Shown here: piece by piece, positions 35,144-45,705 of the stretch | Layout: each line of letters begins with the position of its first letter | Position numbering within the stretch: the stretch's first letter is position 1 | Origin: Tetrahymena thermophila SB210 | Lineage: Eukaryota > Ciliophora > Oligohymenophorea > Hymenostomatida > Tetrahymenidae | DNA: 64,000 nt | Direction of reading: 5' to 3' | Assembly (NCBI RefSeq): GCF_000189635.1 | Contig: NW_002476420.1 | Span: 64,683-128,682 of the forward strand | Made by a program: the position numbers and the translations under genes | The notes under the pieces: model-generated | The model's input: the letters and a program-made list of their open reading frames with translations, nothing else | What the model was told of the DNA's origin: nothing | Database searches by the model: none

Positions 35144-36739
35144 ATGAACAGAAATATCAATAATCCACAACTGTTTAACAAAAACAACAAATAAGATGAA
35201 TAAAAGGATATAGAATTTAAATCAAATCCATTTAAATTCTAAAAAGATCCTGAACCCGCACCAATATAACCAGCTAATAATTTCAATAATTTTTTCAACT
35301 TTTCAAATCAAAATGAAAAAAAAAAAGAGATTAATATCAATACTGATCCAATAAAACCTTAAAACAATGTAAAAGAGAAGAAAGAATGGGATGGAGATTT
35401 TTTTTATGCTGAAATAAATGAAATACACATTCCTATTCCAAGTTTTGTTCAATTTACAATTTTAGATAAAATATGCAATCTTTTAGAACAAGCTTAAAAT
35501 TAAGTTAATGGTTATTTGGAAAATCCAAAATTAAAAAACTAATTTATAGAAAAGATACACAAAGAATTTATTAAAAAAAATGAAGCTTTAATAGATAAGT
35601 TTTGTAAAAAACATCAATAATTGAATGAAGAAAAAAAAGAAACAGAACTCAAAGTACTTAACAACTCTAGTGAAAAGAAAAAAAATCCAAATCATAAACG
35701 AAATTAATCAAGCAATGCTTTAGCGATGCATATCAAAACATAGGAAAAAATTTACGATGATAACTTTAAAGCAGATAAAATTGAAGGTGACAGATAATCT
35801 CATAATTCATAAGCATCTCGTTAATCTTAATTGAATTAAGGCTTAATTAACAAATACTAAATTCATAACAATAACATACTTTAAATGATTAACTATGAAG
35901 ATGATTTGGAATAGCTTTTTGAGACATTTATTGATAAGAACGAAGAAAATGACTTGATAATATTTTCAGACATTAAAAAATAAATATAATTAATAGAAGA
36001 AAAATAAAAAGTAATGAATAAGAAAACAAATAAAATCAAATACCCTTTCTTAATTAATGAAAGTGACCTTGTAATAGATGAGGACTATGTTGAGTAAATC
36101 ATGTAAAAAGTTAATCGGTTTGGTGTAGATAAGTGTTAAGTGTAGGAAAGAATAAACTAAGCTCTTAAAACTGAAACTATAACTATCAGTTTTAAAGAAA
36201 ATAAGTTATTGAAAACTATTGCATATTCAATATTATATCGTAGCATTTGCTAGTAAGAGCTTGAGGGTGCAAAGAAGTTTATTTACAAGATTTTAGGCTA
36301 TATCAACCCAAAATAAAAAGGAAATAAATATGAACATTTTCTTCTCAGGCAAATTTTCTTACACTTTTTATGTATCTTGTTAACTAAATCTGCTAAGTAT
36401 AAATAGTCAGCAACTAAATTCTTAAATAAAATTTTTAGTTTTGAGTTCGTTTCTTCATTGATTTTAAATTACATGTTGAATTCAGCCTAAAAAATAATCA
36501 AATTATAAAATACAGATGAAGATGGAATAAAAGACCAGACAGAGTGTTTAGCAAAAGGATATAACTTAGACTTATTTTTAATTGATCGCAATCATAAAGT
36601 TAAAAAATTTAAGCAAAACAAAAAAGATTTGGCATCTAATATAATTTTTATTTATTTCGAATAATCTTTTAACTAAGAACCAAATTAGGCAGTTTACTTT
36701 GTCACAAATCCTAATGACTAGCTACTTGCTTTTATGTGA
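35144..36739 (+). CDS. Array family protein, copy 5 (531 aa; tentative C65/otubain-like)
   Basis: Intact frame of 532 codons. It has a longer N-terminus than copies 1-4 (MNRNINNPQLFNKN, then FQKDPEPAP and an N/F-rich stretch). Box 1, KEWDGDFFYAEINEIHIPIP, lies at ~residues 85-104. The conserved half has YPFLINESDLVIDEDYVEQI, FGVDKC, LKTIAYSILYRSICQQ, FLLRQIFLHFLCILL, FEFVSSLILNYML, AKGYNLDLFLID, NIIFIYFEQS and AVYFVTNPNDQLLAFM. The longer N-terminus, shared with copies 6 and 7, defines a subgroup. The linker differs between copies far more than the C-terminal half does. Confidence 0.65.
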
Positions 36740-37671
36740 ATATAAATTAAAGTATTATTATCTAAAGATAATATTTAATGATCATTATAATAATAATCTT
36801 ATTTATTGATTTTATTTGATTTGATTTACTTTTTTTACTATCTATCTTTTTGTTTGTAACTAATTCTGATCAAATTTAGTTTTTTAATTTAATCAAAAAT
36901 CTTTGTTAATTTAAATATTTGTTGAAGTAGAAATAATTATTAAATTTTTGAAAAATTTAAATTATAAATTTCATTATAAAATTAAAACTATTAGACTAAA
37001 TAAATTTAATTATTTTAAATTTCTCTAAAGAAGTTGAATTTATATGGTTTATAGATGAATCTTTACAGGGCAACTTCACAAAGAGAAGCCAATCTAATTT
37101 TTTATTTTATTCTATTTATAGGTGCATACTATGTTTTTAATTAATTAGTAACTAAAAAAATTTATTATTAATTGAATGAGGGTTTTAAATAGTAATACTG
37201 ACAAAGTGAATGAAAAGGAAGTCTTTATTTTTATAAAAAAATAGATTCAAAAAAATATTTATTTCTAATACCATAGTATTTTGGTGTTTTCTAATTATTA
37301 TAATAAGTAAAATAAGTCCTTTTTTTTAAAAATAACTTTTAATTTATTAACATTTATAAATCTAAATATCATCTATCTATTATCTATTAAATTAAATTTT
37401 TGATAATTATTATTTTTTTCAAAATTTTAAGGTATGTTAGATTTGAATTTGGATAGATAATATTTCTACTTTTTTAAATATTTAAATGTAGTTTGTTATA
37501 AAAAATAAATTGTTTTAAATGATATCAATAAAATATATTGATTATTAGATTTTTAGAATATCTTTTACATTCCAATATTCTAGAAATAAAAATATTTTTA
37601 AATTTGTTATACAGAAGTAGATTTTAATTAATCTTAGGATAATATACGCATATAATATAACAATAAAAAAG
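36740..37671. repeat. Array spacer
   Basis: Shared 3' flank, a patch cttttacagggcaacttcacaaagagaagcc(t/a)atctaat near 37055-37095 that recurs near 41370 and 45415, then the CacyBP promoter-side sequence. No gene is seen. Confidence 0.55.
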
Positions 37672-37980
37672 ATGGAATTAAAAGAATCATAAATTGACTT
37701 AAAAGAATTGAACTCCTTCTTAAATTAGTTTAGGAAGATAGTTGTTTAGGAATTGCTGAAGGAGTAAATAAGGCATATTGGGGTAGAGATTGAGTAAAAT
37801 TTTAAAGCCTAGGTATACTAACTAAATAATTAATGGATGTTATGATAAACTTAATTAAATAGAAAATGATAAAATGAAGAAATCAATTGCTAAAAGCTTC
37901 TAATAAGCTAAAATACAACAAATGAATCCAAGTTCTAAAGATATATTTGGGGACAACGACTTTGAAGCTTTTTGAAGCAG
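37672..37980 (+). pseudogene. Decayed CacyBP remnant 3, CS domain deleted
   Basis: ATGGAATTAAAAGAATCA start, DLKELNSFLNQFRKIVV and ELLKEQIRHIGVEIEQ, then the same internal deletion and the SGS part (gataaaatgaagaaatcaattgc, ggacaacgactttgaagct). No continuous frame remains. Confidence 0.8.
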
Positions 37981-38390
37981 CTAGGTGAACTAATAAAGTT
38001 TAGATTTAAATATGCGTGAATATATAAAACATAGACTCTCAATATTCTTTGTAAATATTATGTAAAAGTAAAAGTGATAAATAAGTAAAGTGTGTGGCTA
38101 ATAAATTAATCTTAGAAATTATATCAGAAATTATATTGCTTTTTTAATTATTGCACATATTTATTTTATTTTAACACTCTTTATTTTTACGAATTAACTT
38201 TCATTAGTAAGTGATTCTTTCTTTAAAAAGAAAAAAGAAAAAACTTTTTAATTATGTAAGAATTTGTCTATTTTGAATGAAAATTTGATCATAGGTTTTG
38301 ATTATTTTTATATTTTTGACTTATCTGATGTAATAAAATAATAAATTGCGCGAATATACTACAATATAATGCTATAATAAATCAATTATA

Positions 38391-38496
38391 GCTGTGTTTA
38401 ATGATTTATAATTTTCTTTTTGAAGTATTATAAATATCTTTATCTATTATAAAACTCTTACTAACTTTAGGCCAATTCGGCCAAGGCCAGTATTAG
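38391..38496. repeat. ~110-bp array element, copy 6, variant hairpin
   Basis: gctgtgtttaatgatttat...tctattataaaactctt, then ctttaggcc-aattc-ggccaagg. The stem is ggcc/ggcc plus cttt/aagg around one bulged A, a different arm sequence that still pairs. Confidence 0.6.
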
Positions 38497-38997
38497 ATAA
38501 TGCAGCATTTAAATTAAAATATTATTAATTGATTGATTATTTTTAAGAAGCAATCATAGGAATTTACAAAGTATCAATATATATGTGCGCGATTGTATAT
38601 GCAAAATAAAGATAAATAGAATCAATATTTTTTGTAAATATTATGAAAAGATAAAAGCGAGAAGTAAATTGTGTGGCTACAAAATTTATTTTAGCAATTA
38701 AACCAGAAATTATAAAGCCTTTTAATTTGTTGAGCATTTTTATTTTACTTTCACACTCTTTCTATTTGATTGAAATAGACTGTTATTAGTGAGTGATTTT
38801 ATTTTGAAAGATTGAGAAGGTATAAAAACAAAAAATAAAAATATTTCTTAATTAAGTAATAAGAATAGTAGGTATACATTGAAATTTGACAATAGGTTTT
38901 AATTATTATTCTATTTATTTTCGACCTATGTTATCAAATAAAAAATAATAAATTGAGCAAATAAACCATAATAAAATGCTAAAACAAATATATTATA

Positions 38998-39080
38998 GCA
39001 TGGTTTTAAAGCTTGATAGTTTTTCTTTTTGAGATATTATATATATTTTTATCTACTGTAAATACTCTACTAACTTTAAC
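38998..39080. repeat. Array element, copy 7 (truncated)
   Basis: gcatggttttaaagcttgatag...tttttatctactgtaaatactctactaactttaacc, then diverges. The right arm of the hairpin is absent. Confidence 0.5.
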
Positions 39081-39452
39081 CAATTGTATTATTATTTCTC
39101 ATCACAAATATGGATTAATTTTTTTACACTAGGCCAATTTAATACTCTAAATTTTAGACTAAATCATTGAAAATGAGGTATATATGTATACATCTTTTAT
39201 ATCATATATACTATCTTTAGTTTAATAATAAAACAACATTCAGTTTTCACAGATAAAATATAGAAACCTTCCTAAAATTTTCTATTCTGATGTATTAAAT
39301 TAAGAAAATAAAATACTTTTTTTTTTTTTTTGTAATATTAAAACAAGAAGATTAATTATGAAAATTAATAATAAATTAATTTAATAAATAAATAAGTAAC
39401 TAACTAAATAGTTAGAAAAAGTTATTGATCAAACTAAATTTTAGTAAAAAAG

Positions 39453-41030
39453 ATGAACAGATATATCAAAAATCCATACTTTAACAACAGTAATAAATAA
39501 GATGAATAAAAGGATATTGAATTTAAACAAAATCCATTTAAATTCTAAAAAGATCCTGAACCCGCAAAAAAACCAGATAATAATTTCAATAGCTTTTTCA
39601 ACTTTCCCAATCGAAATGAAAAAAAAGATGACATGAATTTAAATACCGATCCAATGAAAGCTTAAAACAACACAAAAGAGAAGAAAGAATGGAATGGAGA
39701 TTTTTATTATGCTGAAATAAATGAAATGCACATTCCTATTCCTACTTTTGTTCAATTTACAATCATAGATTAGATATTCAATCTTTTAGAACAAGCTTAA
39801 AATTAAGTTAATGATTAATTCGACAATCCAAAATTAAAAAACTAATTTTTAGAAAAGATACACAAAGTATTTATTAAAAAAAATGAGGTTTTAATAGATA
39901 AGTATGGTAAAAAACCTTAAGAAGAAAAACCCAAAGAAACAGATAACACAGACTAACCTAGAGTAAAGAATATAAATCCAAGACAAGAGCATAAACGTTA
40001 AGAATCAGGAAATAATTTGGAAAAACATTTGGAAAGAGAGGGTAAACTTTTCAATATTAACTTTAAACCAAATAAAATTGAAGACGACAGATAATCTCAT
40101 AATTCATAAGCATCGAATTAATCTTAATTTAATTAAAGTTTAATTTAGAAATACAAAATTCATAACAAATATTAATTAAATAGCTATGAGAATGATTTGA
40201 AAAAATTTTTAGTGTAATCAATAAATTACAGCTAACAAAATTGCTTTAAAATATATTAAGATATTTAGCAATAAATATAATTAAAAAAAGATGAATAATA
40301 AGTAAAAAATAAGAAAACAAATAAAATCAAAAACCCTTACTTATATAGTGATAATGACTATCAAATAAATGAAGAATAGTTTGATAAAATCATGAAAATT
40401 GTTGATAAGTTTGGTGTAGATAGGTGTTAAGTATAGGAAAAAATAAACTCAGCTCTTAAAACTGAGACTATAACTATCAATTTTAAAGAAAATAAGGTAT
40501 TGAAAACTATTACATATTCAATATTATATCGTAGCATTTGCTAGTAAGAGCTTGAGGGTGCAAAGAAGTTTATTTACAAGATTTTAGGCTATATCAACCC
40601 AAAATCAAAAGGAATAGAATCTGAAAATTTTCTTCTCAGACAAATTTTCTTACAATTTTTATGTATTTTGATAACTAACACTGACTATAAAAAGTAAGCA
40701 ACCGAATTCTTAAATACTATTTTTAGTTTTGAGTTTTTGTCTTCATTAATTTTTGATTACATGTTGAACTCAGCCTAAAAAATGCTCAAATTAAAAAATT
40801 CGGATGAATGTGGAATAAATGAGCATATAGAATGTTTAGCAAAAGGATATTACTTAGACTTATTGTTAATTGATCGCAGTTAAAATGTTAAAAGAAGTAA
40901 TCATAGCAAACAAGATAATTTGGGATCTAATTTAATTTTTATTTATTTCGAATAAACTTTAAACTAAGATCCAAAATAAGCAGTTTACTTTGTCATTAAT
41001 CCTAATGACTAGCTACTTGCTTTTGTGTGA
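39453..41030 (+). CDS. Array family protein, copy 6 (525 aa; tentative C65/otubain-like)
   Basis: Intact frame of 526 codons. Its long N-terminus parallels copy 5 (MNRYIKNPYFNNSNKQ, FQKDPEPAKKP). Box 1 is KEWNGDFYYAEINEMHIPIP. The conserved half has NPYLYSDNDYQINEEQFDKI, FGVDRC, LKTITYSILYRSICQQ, LLRQIFLQFLCIL, FEFLSSLIFDYML, AKGYYLDLLLID, LIFIYFEQT and AVYFVINPNDQLLAFV, then TGA. Compared with copy 5, the FHF Met-rich linker (about residues 190-290) is heavily altered. Together with copies 5 and 7 it shows the most recent part of the expansion. Confidence 0.65.
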
Positions 41031-41991
41031 TTAAATTAAAGTATTATTATCCAAAGATGATAATTAATAATCATTATAATAATAATCCTTTTTATGGAGT
41101 TTATTTGATTTACTTTTTTTTCTATCTATCTTTATATTTATGTTTTATTTGTAGCATATTCTGATCAAATTTAGTTCTTTAATTTAAACAAAAATCTTTG
41201 TTAATTTAAATATTTGTTGAAGTAGAAATAATTATTCTATATTTTTTAAAGTTTAAATTATAAATTTCTTTATAAAATTAAAATTGTTTAAAAAAATAAA
41301 TTAAATTATTTTAAATTTATCTAAATAAAAAAAATAAATTGAATATATAGGGTTTTTGGGTGAATCTTTTACAGGGCAATTTCACGAAGAGAGGCCTATC
41401 TAATTTTTATTTTATTCTAATATAAATTTATTCTCTATTGTAATGATAATATTTCTTGAATCTATGCCCGCCTAATTGCTACTTACCTCAAAATTCTTAA
41501 GATATTTACTAATTTAGTCACTCAGAAATATTGAAAGCCTATACTATTATTATATTATGAAAAAAATTAGTTTTACTAGTTATAATGATTATAATAATAA
41601 AAATAAATCCCTTTTTATAAATCATTTTGTAGAGTTTTTAATTTAGTAATATTTATCAATCTAAATATTATCTATCTATCTATTTATTATAGATCAAATT
41701 ATATTTTTTGATAGTTATTATTTTTTATCTTCAAAGTTTCAAGGTGTGTTAGAATTTAATTTATCTAGATAGTACTTCTGCTATATTACATGTCTAAATT
41801 TAGTTTTTTAGAAAAAATATTTTCTATCAAATACTATCAATAATAGAAATTATTTATTAGTTTTTTAGAAAATCTTTTACATTCCAATATTCAAAAATAA
41901 AAATATTTTAAAATTTGTTATAGATGAGAAGTAATTAATTAATTTTAGGGTAACATACATTCATAAAAAACATAATATAGCAATAGAAAGG
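41031..41991. repeat. Array spacer
   Basis: Shared 3' flank, the cttttacagggcaa...gaggcctatctaat patch near 41368-41402, and CacyBP promoter-side sequence up to remnant 4. No gene is seen. Confidence 0.55.
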
Positions 41992-42300
41992 ATGGATTTA
42001 AAAGAATAATAACTTGAGTTAGAAGAATTGAAATCCCTCTTAACTTAGTCTAGTAGGTAGGTATTAAGGAGTTTTTGAAGAAATAAATAAGACATTTTGA
42101 TGTAGAAATTGAGTAAAATATAAAAGCCTAGGTAAGCTAACTAAATCATGAATGAACATGATTAAAAATGTATACTAAATAGGAGATGATAAAATGAAGG
42201 AAACAATTGCCAAAAGCTTCTAATAAGCTTCATGACATCAATTGAATCCAAGTTCTAAAGATAATTTGGTTGATAATGACTTTGAAGATTTTAGAAGCAA
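41992..42300 (+). pseudogene. Decayed CacyBP remnant 4, CS domain deleted
   Basis: ATGGATTTAAAAGAA start, then QELEELKSLLTQ, closer to the intact gene than remnants 2-3. It carries the same internal deletion and continues with the SGS part (gataaaatgaaggaaacaattgcc, gataatgactttgaagatttt). Frame is lost at several points. Confidence 0.8.
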
Positions 42301-42654
42301 GCGCGTAACTGAGCTGATTAAGTAAGTATAGATGTATATATGCATGAATATATAAAACATAGATTATCAATATCTTTTGTTAATATTATATAAAAGTAAA
42401 ATTGTGCGGCTAATAAATTAATCTTAGAAATTATATCAGAAATTATATAGCTTTTTTTATTTCATGTATTGATTTTATTTTACCACTCTTTATTTTTTGA
42501 AATAAACTGTCATTAGTGAGTCATTCTATCTTTTTTGTTGGTTTGAAATTTGATCATAGGTTTAGATTATTTTTATTTTAGACCTATCTGATCAAATAAA
42601 AATAATAAATTGCAGAAATATACCATAATATAATGCTATAATAAACCAATTATA

Positions 42655-42760
42655 GCTTGTGTTTAAAGTTTTATAATTTTCTTTTTAAAGTATTATAAAT
42701 ATTTTTATCTATAATAAATACCCTTATTAGCTTTAGCCAAATTTGGCTAAGGCTAATATT
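42655..42760. repeat. ~110-bp array element, copy 8, 16-bp-arm hairpin
   Basis: gcttgtgtttaaagttttat...tttttatctataataaataccctt, then the inverted repeat 42726-42757: arms attagctttagccaaa and tttggctaaggctaat. It pairs over all 16 positions with one U-G. Relative to copy 5, both arms have changed together (ttaacc/ggttaa to ttagcc/ggctaa). Confidence 0.72.
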
Positions 42761-43012
42761 AAATGACGCAGCATTTAAATAAAAATATTTTTAATTTATT
42801 GATTATTTTTAAGAAGTGACCATAGAAACTAATAAAGTTAAATTATATATTAGTGTGTGTGTATATGGAAAATAAAGATAGATATATATATTCTGAATGT
42901 ATATTTATTTATACTTTTAGATTGAATTTATATTTTCTACCTATCTTATGAAATAAAGAATAATAAATAGAGCAAACAAATCATAATAAAATGCTTTAAC
43001 AAATAAATTATT

Positions 43013-43120
43013 GCATATGTTTAATGCTTTATAGTTTTCTATTTGAAATATTATAAATATTTTTATCTACTATAAATACTCTACTTACTTTAACCCAATT
43101 TGGTTCAGGCTAGTATATTA
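43013..43120. repeat. Array element, copy 9 (imperfect hairpin)
   Basis: gcatatgtttaatgctttat...tttttatctactataaatactct, then ctttaacccaatttggttcaggctag. The right arm carries one mismatch. Confidence 0.6.
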
Positions 43121-43501
43121 GTGGATTGAATTTTTTTTATACAACAACCAATTTAATAGTCTAAATTTTAGGCTAAATCATTGAAAATAAGGTATATATG
43201 TATGAATATCTTATATAATGAATTCTATCTTTATTTTAAATAAAGAAAGAGCATACTGTTTTCACAAATAAAATGACAGCTTAATCCTAAAATTTTCTAC
43301 TTTGATGTATTATAAGTGAAAAATAAGCAGAATATAAATAGATGATACAATCTAATCTATTTAGATTAAGAAATTAAAATACTTTTTTTTGTAATATTAA
43401 AACAAAAACATTAAATATGGAAATTAATATATAAATAAATAAATAATTAATTAACTAAATAATTAGAAAAAAGTATTTGATCAAACTAAATTTTAATAAA
43501 A

Positions 43502-45083
43502 ATGGATTAATAAAGATAAAAACGCCCTTTAATAATAAAAGAAATTGGATTCATGCCCTAATTTGAAAATATCGACAACAATGGCGACAAGAATAACAAC
43601 AACAATTAAGATGAAATAAAGAGTTTTATATTGAAAAAAAAAGCGCTTGTATTTAAATGTCAACCCGAACCCACTAAAGAATCAGTAAATGATTCAAATC
43701 ATATTTTCAACATACTGAATCTAAATCAAAAAAAAATGAAATGGACATTAATACAGATGCCATGAAAGCTTAAAACAAAATAAAAGAGAAGAAAGAATGG
43801 GAAGGAGATTATTATTATGCTGAAATAAATGAAATAAACATTCCTATTCCTGGTTTTGTTCAACTTTCAACCATAAAGGAGATATTCGCTGCTTTATAAG
43901 AAGCTTAAAATTAAGTTAATGATTATTTGGAAAATCCAAAATTAAAAAACTAAATTTTAGTAAAAAATCTCAAGAATTGAATGAAGTAAAAAAATAAAAA
44001 AACAAAGAACCTGACAACTCTAGTGAAAAGCCTAAAATTTCAAACCATAAGCGAAATGAATCAGAAAATATTTTAGGAATGCATTTGAAAAAATAGGATT
44101 AAGTATACTAAGATAACAACAAAGCAAATAAATTAGAAGCTGACATAAAATCTGATTATTCATTAGCATCTCACAAATCTTAATTTAATTAAAGTTTAAT
44201 TTAGAAATACAAAATTCATAACAAAAATTAATCAAATAGCTATGATAATGATTTGAAAAAGCTTTTTGAGCAAATAATAGACTACAGCAATAAAAAATTC
44301 ATTGAATTATATTATGAAATTTAGCATTAAATATATTTAAATGAAGAAAAATAAAAAGCAAAGAATAAGAAAAAAATTACCAAAAACCCTTTCTTATTTA
44401 GTGATGATGACTATCAAAAAAAAGAAGAGTAGTTAAATAAAATCATGAAAACTGTTGATAAGTTTGGTGTAGATAGGTGTTAAGTTTAGGAAACAATAAA
44501 CCCAGTTCTTTAAACTGAGACAATGAGTATCAATTTTAAAGAAAATAAGGTATTGAAAACTATTACATATTCAATATTATATCGTAGCATTTGCTAGTAA
44601 GAGCTAGAGAGTGCAAAGAAGTTTATTTACAAGATTTTAGGCTATATCAACCCTAAATCAAAAGGATTTGAATCTGAAAATTTTCTTCTCAGGCAAATTT
44701 TCTTACACTTTTTATGTATCTTGTTAACTGAAGCTGAGTATAAATAGTAAGCAATCGCATTCTTAAATTAAATTTTTAGTTTTGAGTTCATTTCATCATT
44801 AATTTTAGATTACATGTAGAATTTAGCCTAAAAAGTACTCAAATTAAAAAATGACGATGAAAATGGAATAAATGAGCATGTAGATTGTTTAGCAAAAGGA
44901 TATAACTTAAACTTATTTTTAATTGATTGCAATCATAATGTTAAAAAATGCAATTATAACAAAAAATATAATTTGGGATCTAATTTAATTTTTATTTATT
45001 TTGAATAATCTTTAAACTAAAAACCAAAGTAGGCAATTTACTTTGTCATTAATCCTAATGACTAGCTACTTGCTTTTATGTGA
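43502..45083 (+). pseudogene. Array family copy 7, two frameshifts
   Basis: The ATG follows the conserved leader, and the first ~75 codons match the long-N-terminus subgroup (NQDEIKSF...CQPEPTKES). The A-run at 43728-43736 has 9 A where 10 would keep frame, so reading hits TGA soon after. The next segment (EKKEWEGDYYYAEINEINIPIP and on) lies in the frame one base over. Near 43955-43965, about 80 bp present in copies 5 and 6 is missing and the frame shifts again. From SQELNEVKK to the TGA at 45081-45083 it is open and fully conserved (FGVDRC, TITYSILYRSICQQ, LLRQIFLHFLCILL, IFIYFEQS, AIYFVINPNDQLLAFM). The homopolymer shift could be a sequencing error; the deletion is harder to explain that way. 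Confidence 0.68.
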
Positions 45084-45705
45084 TTAAATTAAAGTATTAT
45101 TATCCAAATATAATAAATAATTAATAATCATTATTATAATAATCCTTTTTATGGATTTTATTTGATTTACTTTTTTTTCTATCTTTATATTTATATTTTG
45201 TTTGTAACTAATTCTGATCAAATTTAGTTTTTTTTTTAATTTAAAAAAAAAATCTTTGTTAATTTAAGTATTTGTTGAAGTAGAAATAATTATTCAATAT
45301 TTTTTAAAAGTTTAACTTATAAATTTCATTATAAAACTATTAATAAAAATATTTTAAATTTATCTAAAAAAATTAAATAAATTGAATATATAGTGTTGCT
45401 AGATGAATCTTTTACAGGACAACTTCACAAAGAGAGGCCTATCTAATTTTTTATTTTAGTTCTAATATAAGATTTGGTCAAAATAATAATTTTGATTGGA
45501 TCTACACTATATGTATATATTATATTAGTAGTATAAATATAAATTAGTGATAATTAATTATAAAGGACTTCTTTTTAATTTTAAAATGTATATACTCTGC
45601 TAGATTATTCATTATTTATCATAATTAATTTATTAATTTAAAAAAATTATACTTTGAATCAAATTTAGATAGAAAGAAAACCAAGCAAAAAAATTTATAA
45701 AAAAA
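45084..45705. repeat. Array spacer, right end of the CacyBP-linked units
   Basis: The first ~370 bp is the shared 3' flank, including cttttacaggacaacttcacaaagagaggcc at ~45410. The sequence then becomes unique before copy 8. No CacyBP remnant or hairpin element occurs beyond this point. Confidence 0.55.

Larger units (their letters stand above)
37981..39452. repeat. Array spacer with two ~110-bp elements
   Basis: Elements 6 (38391-38496) and 7 (38998-39080), a second diverged copy of the CacyBP 3' flank near 38560-38700, and the conserved leader before 39453. No gene is seen. Confidence 0.55.
42301..43501. repeat. Array spacer with two ~110-bp elements
   Basis: Elements 8 (42655-42760) and 9 (43013-43120), a gtgtgtgt patch near 42850, and the conserved leader before 43502. 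No gene is seen. Confidence 0.55.
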
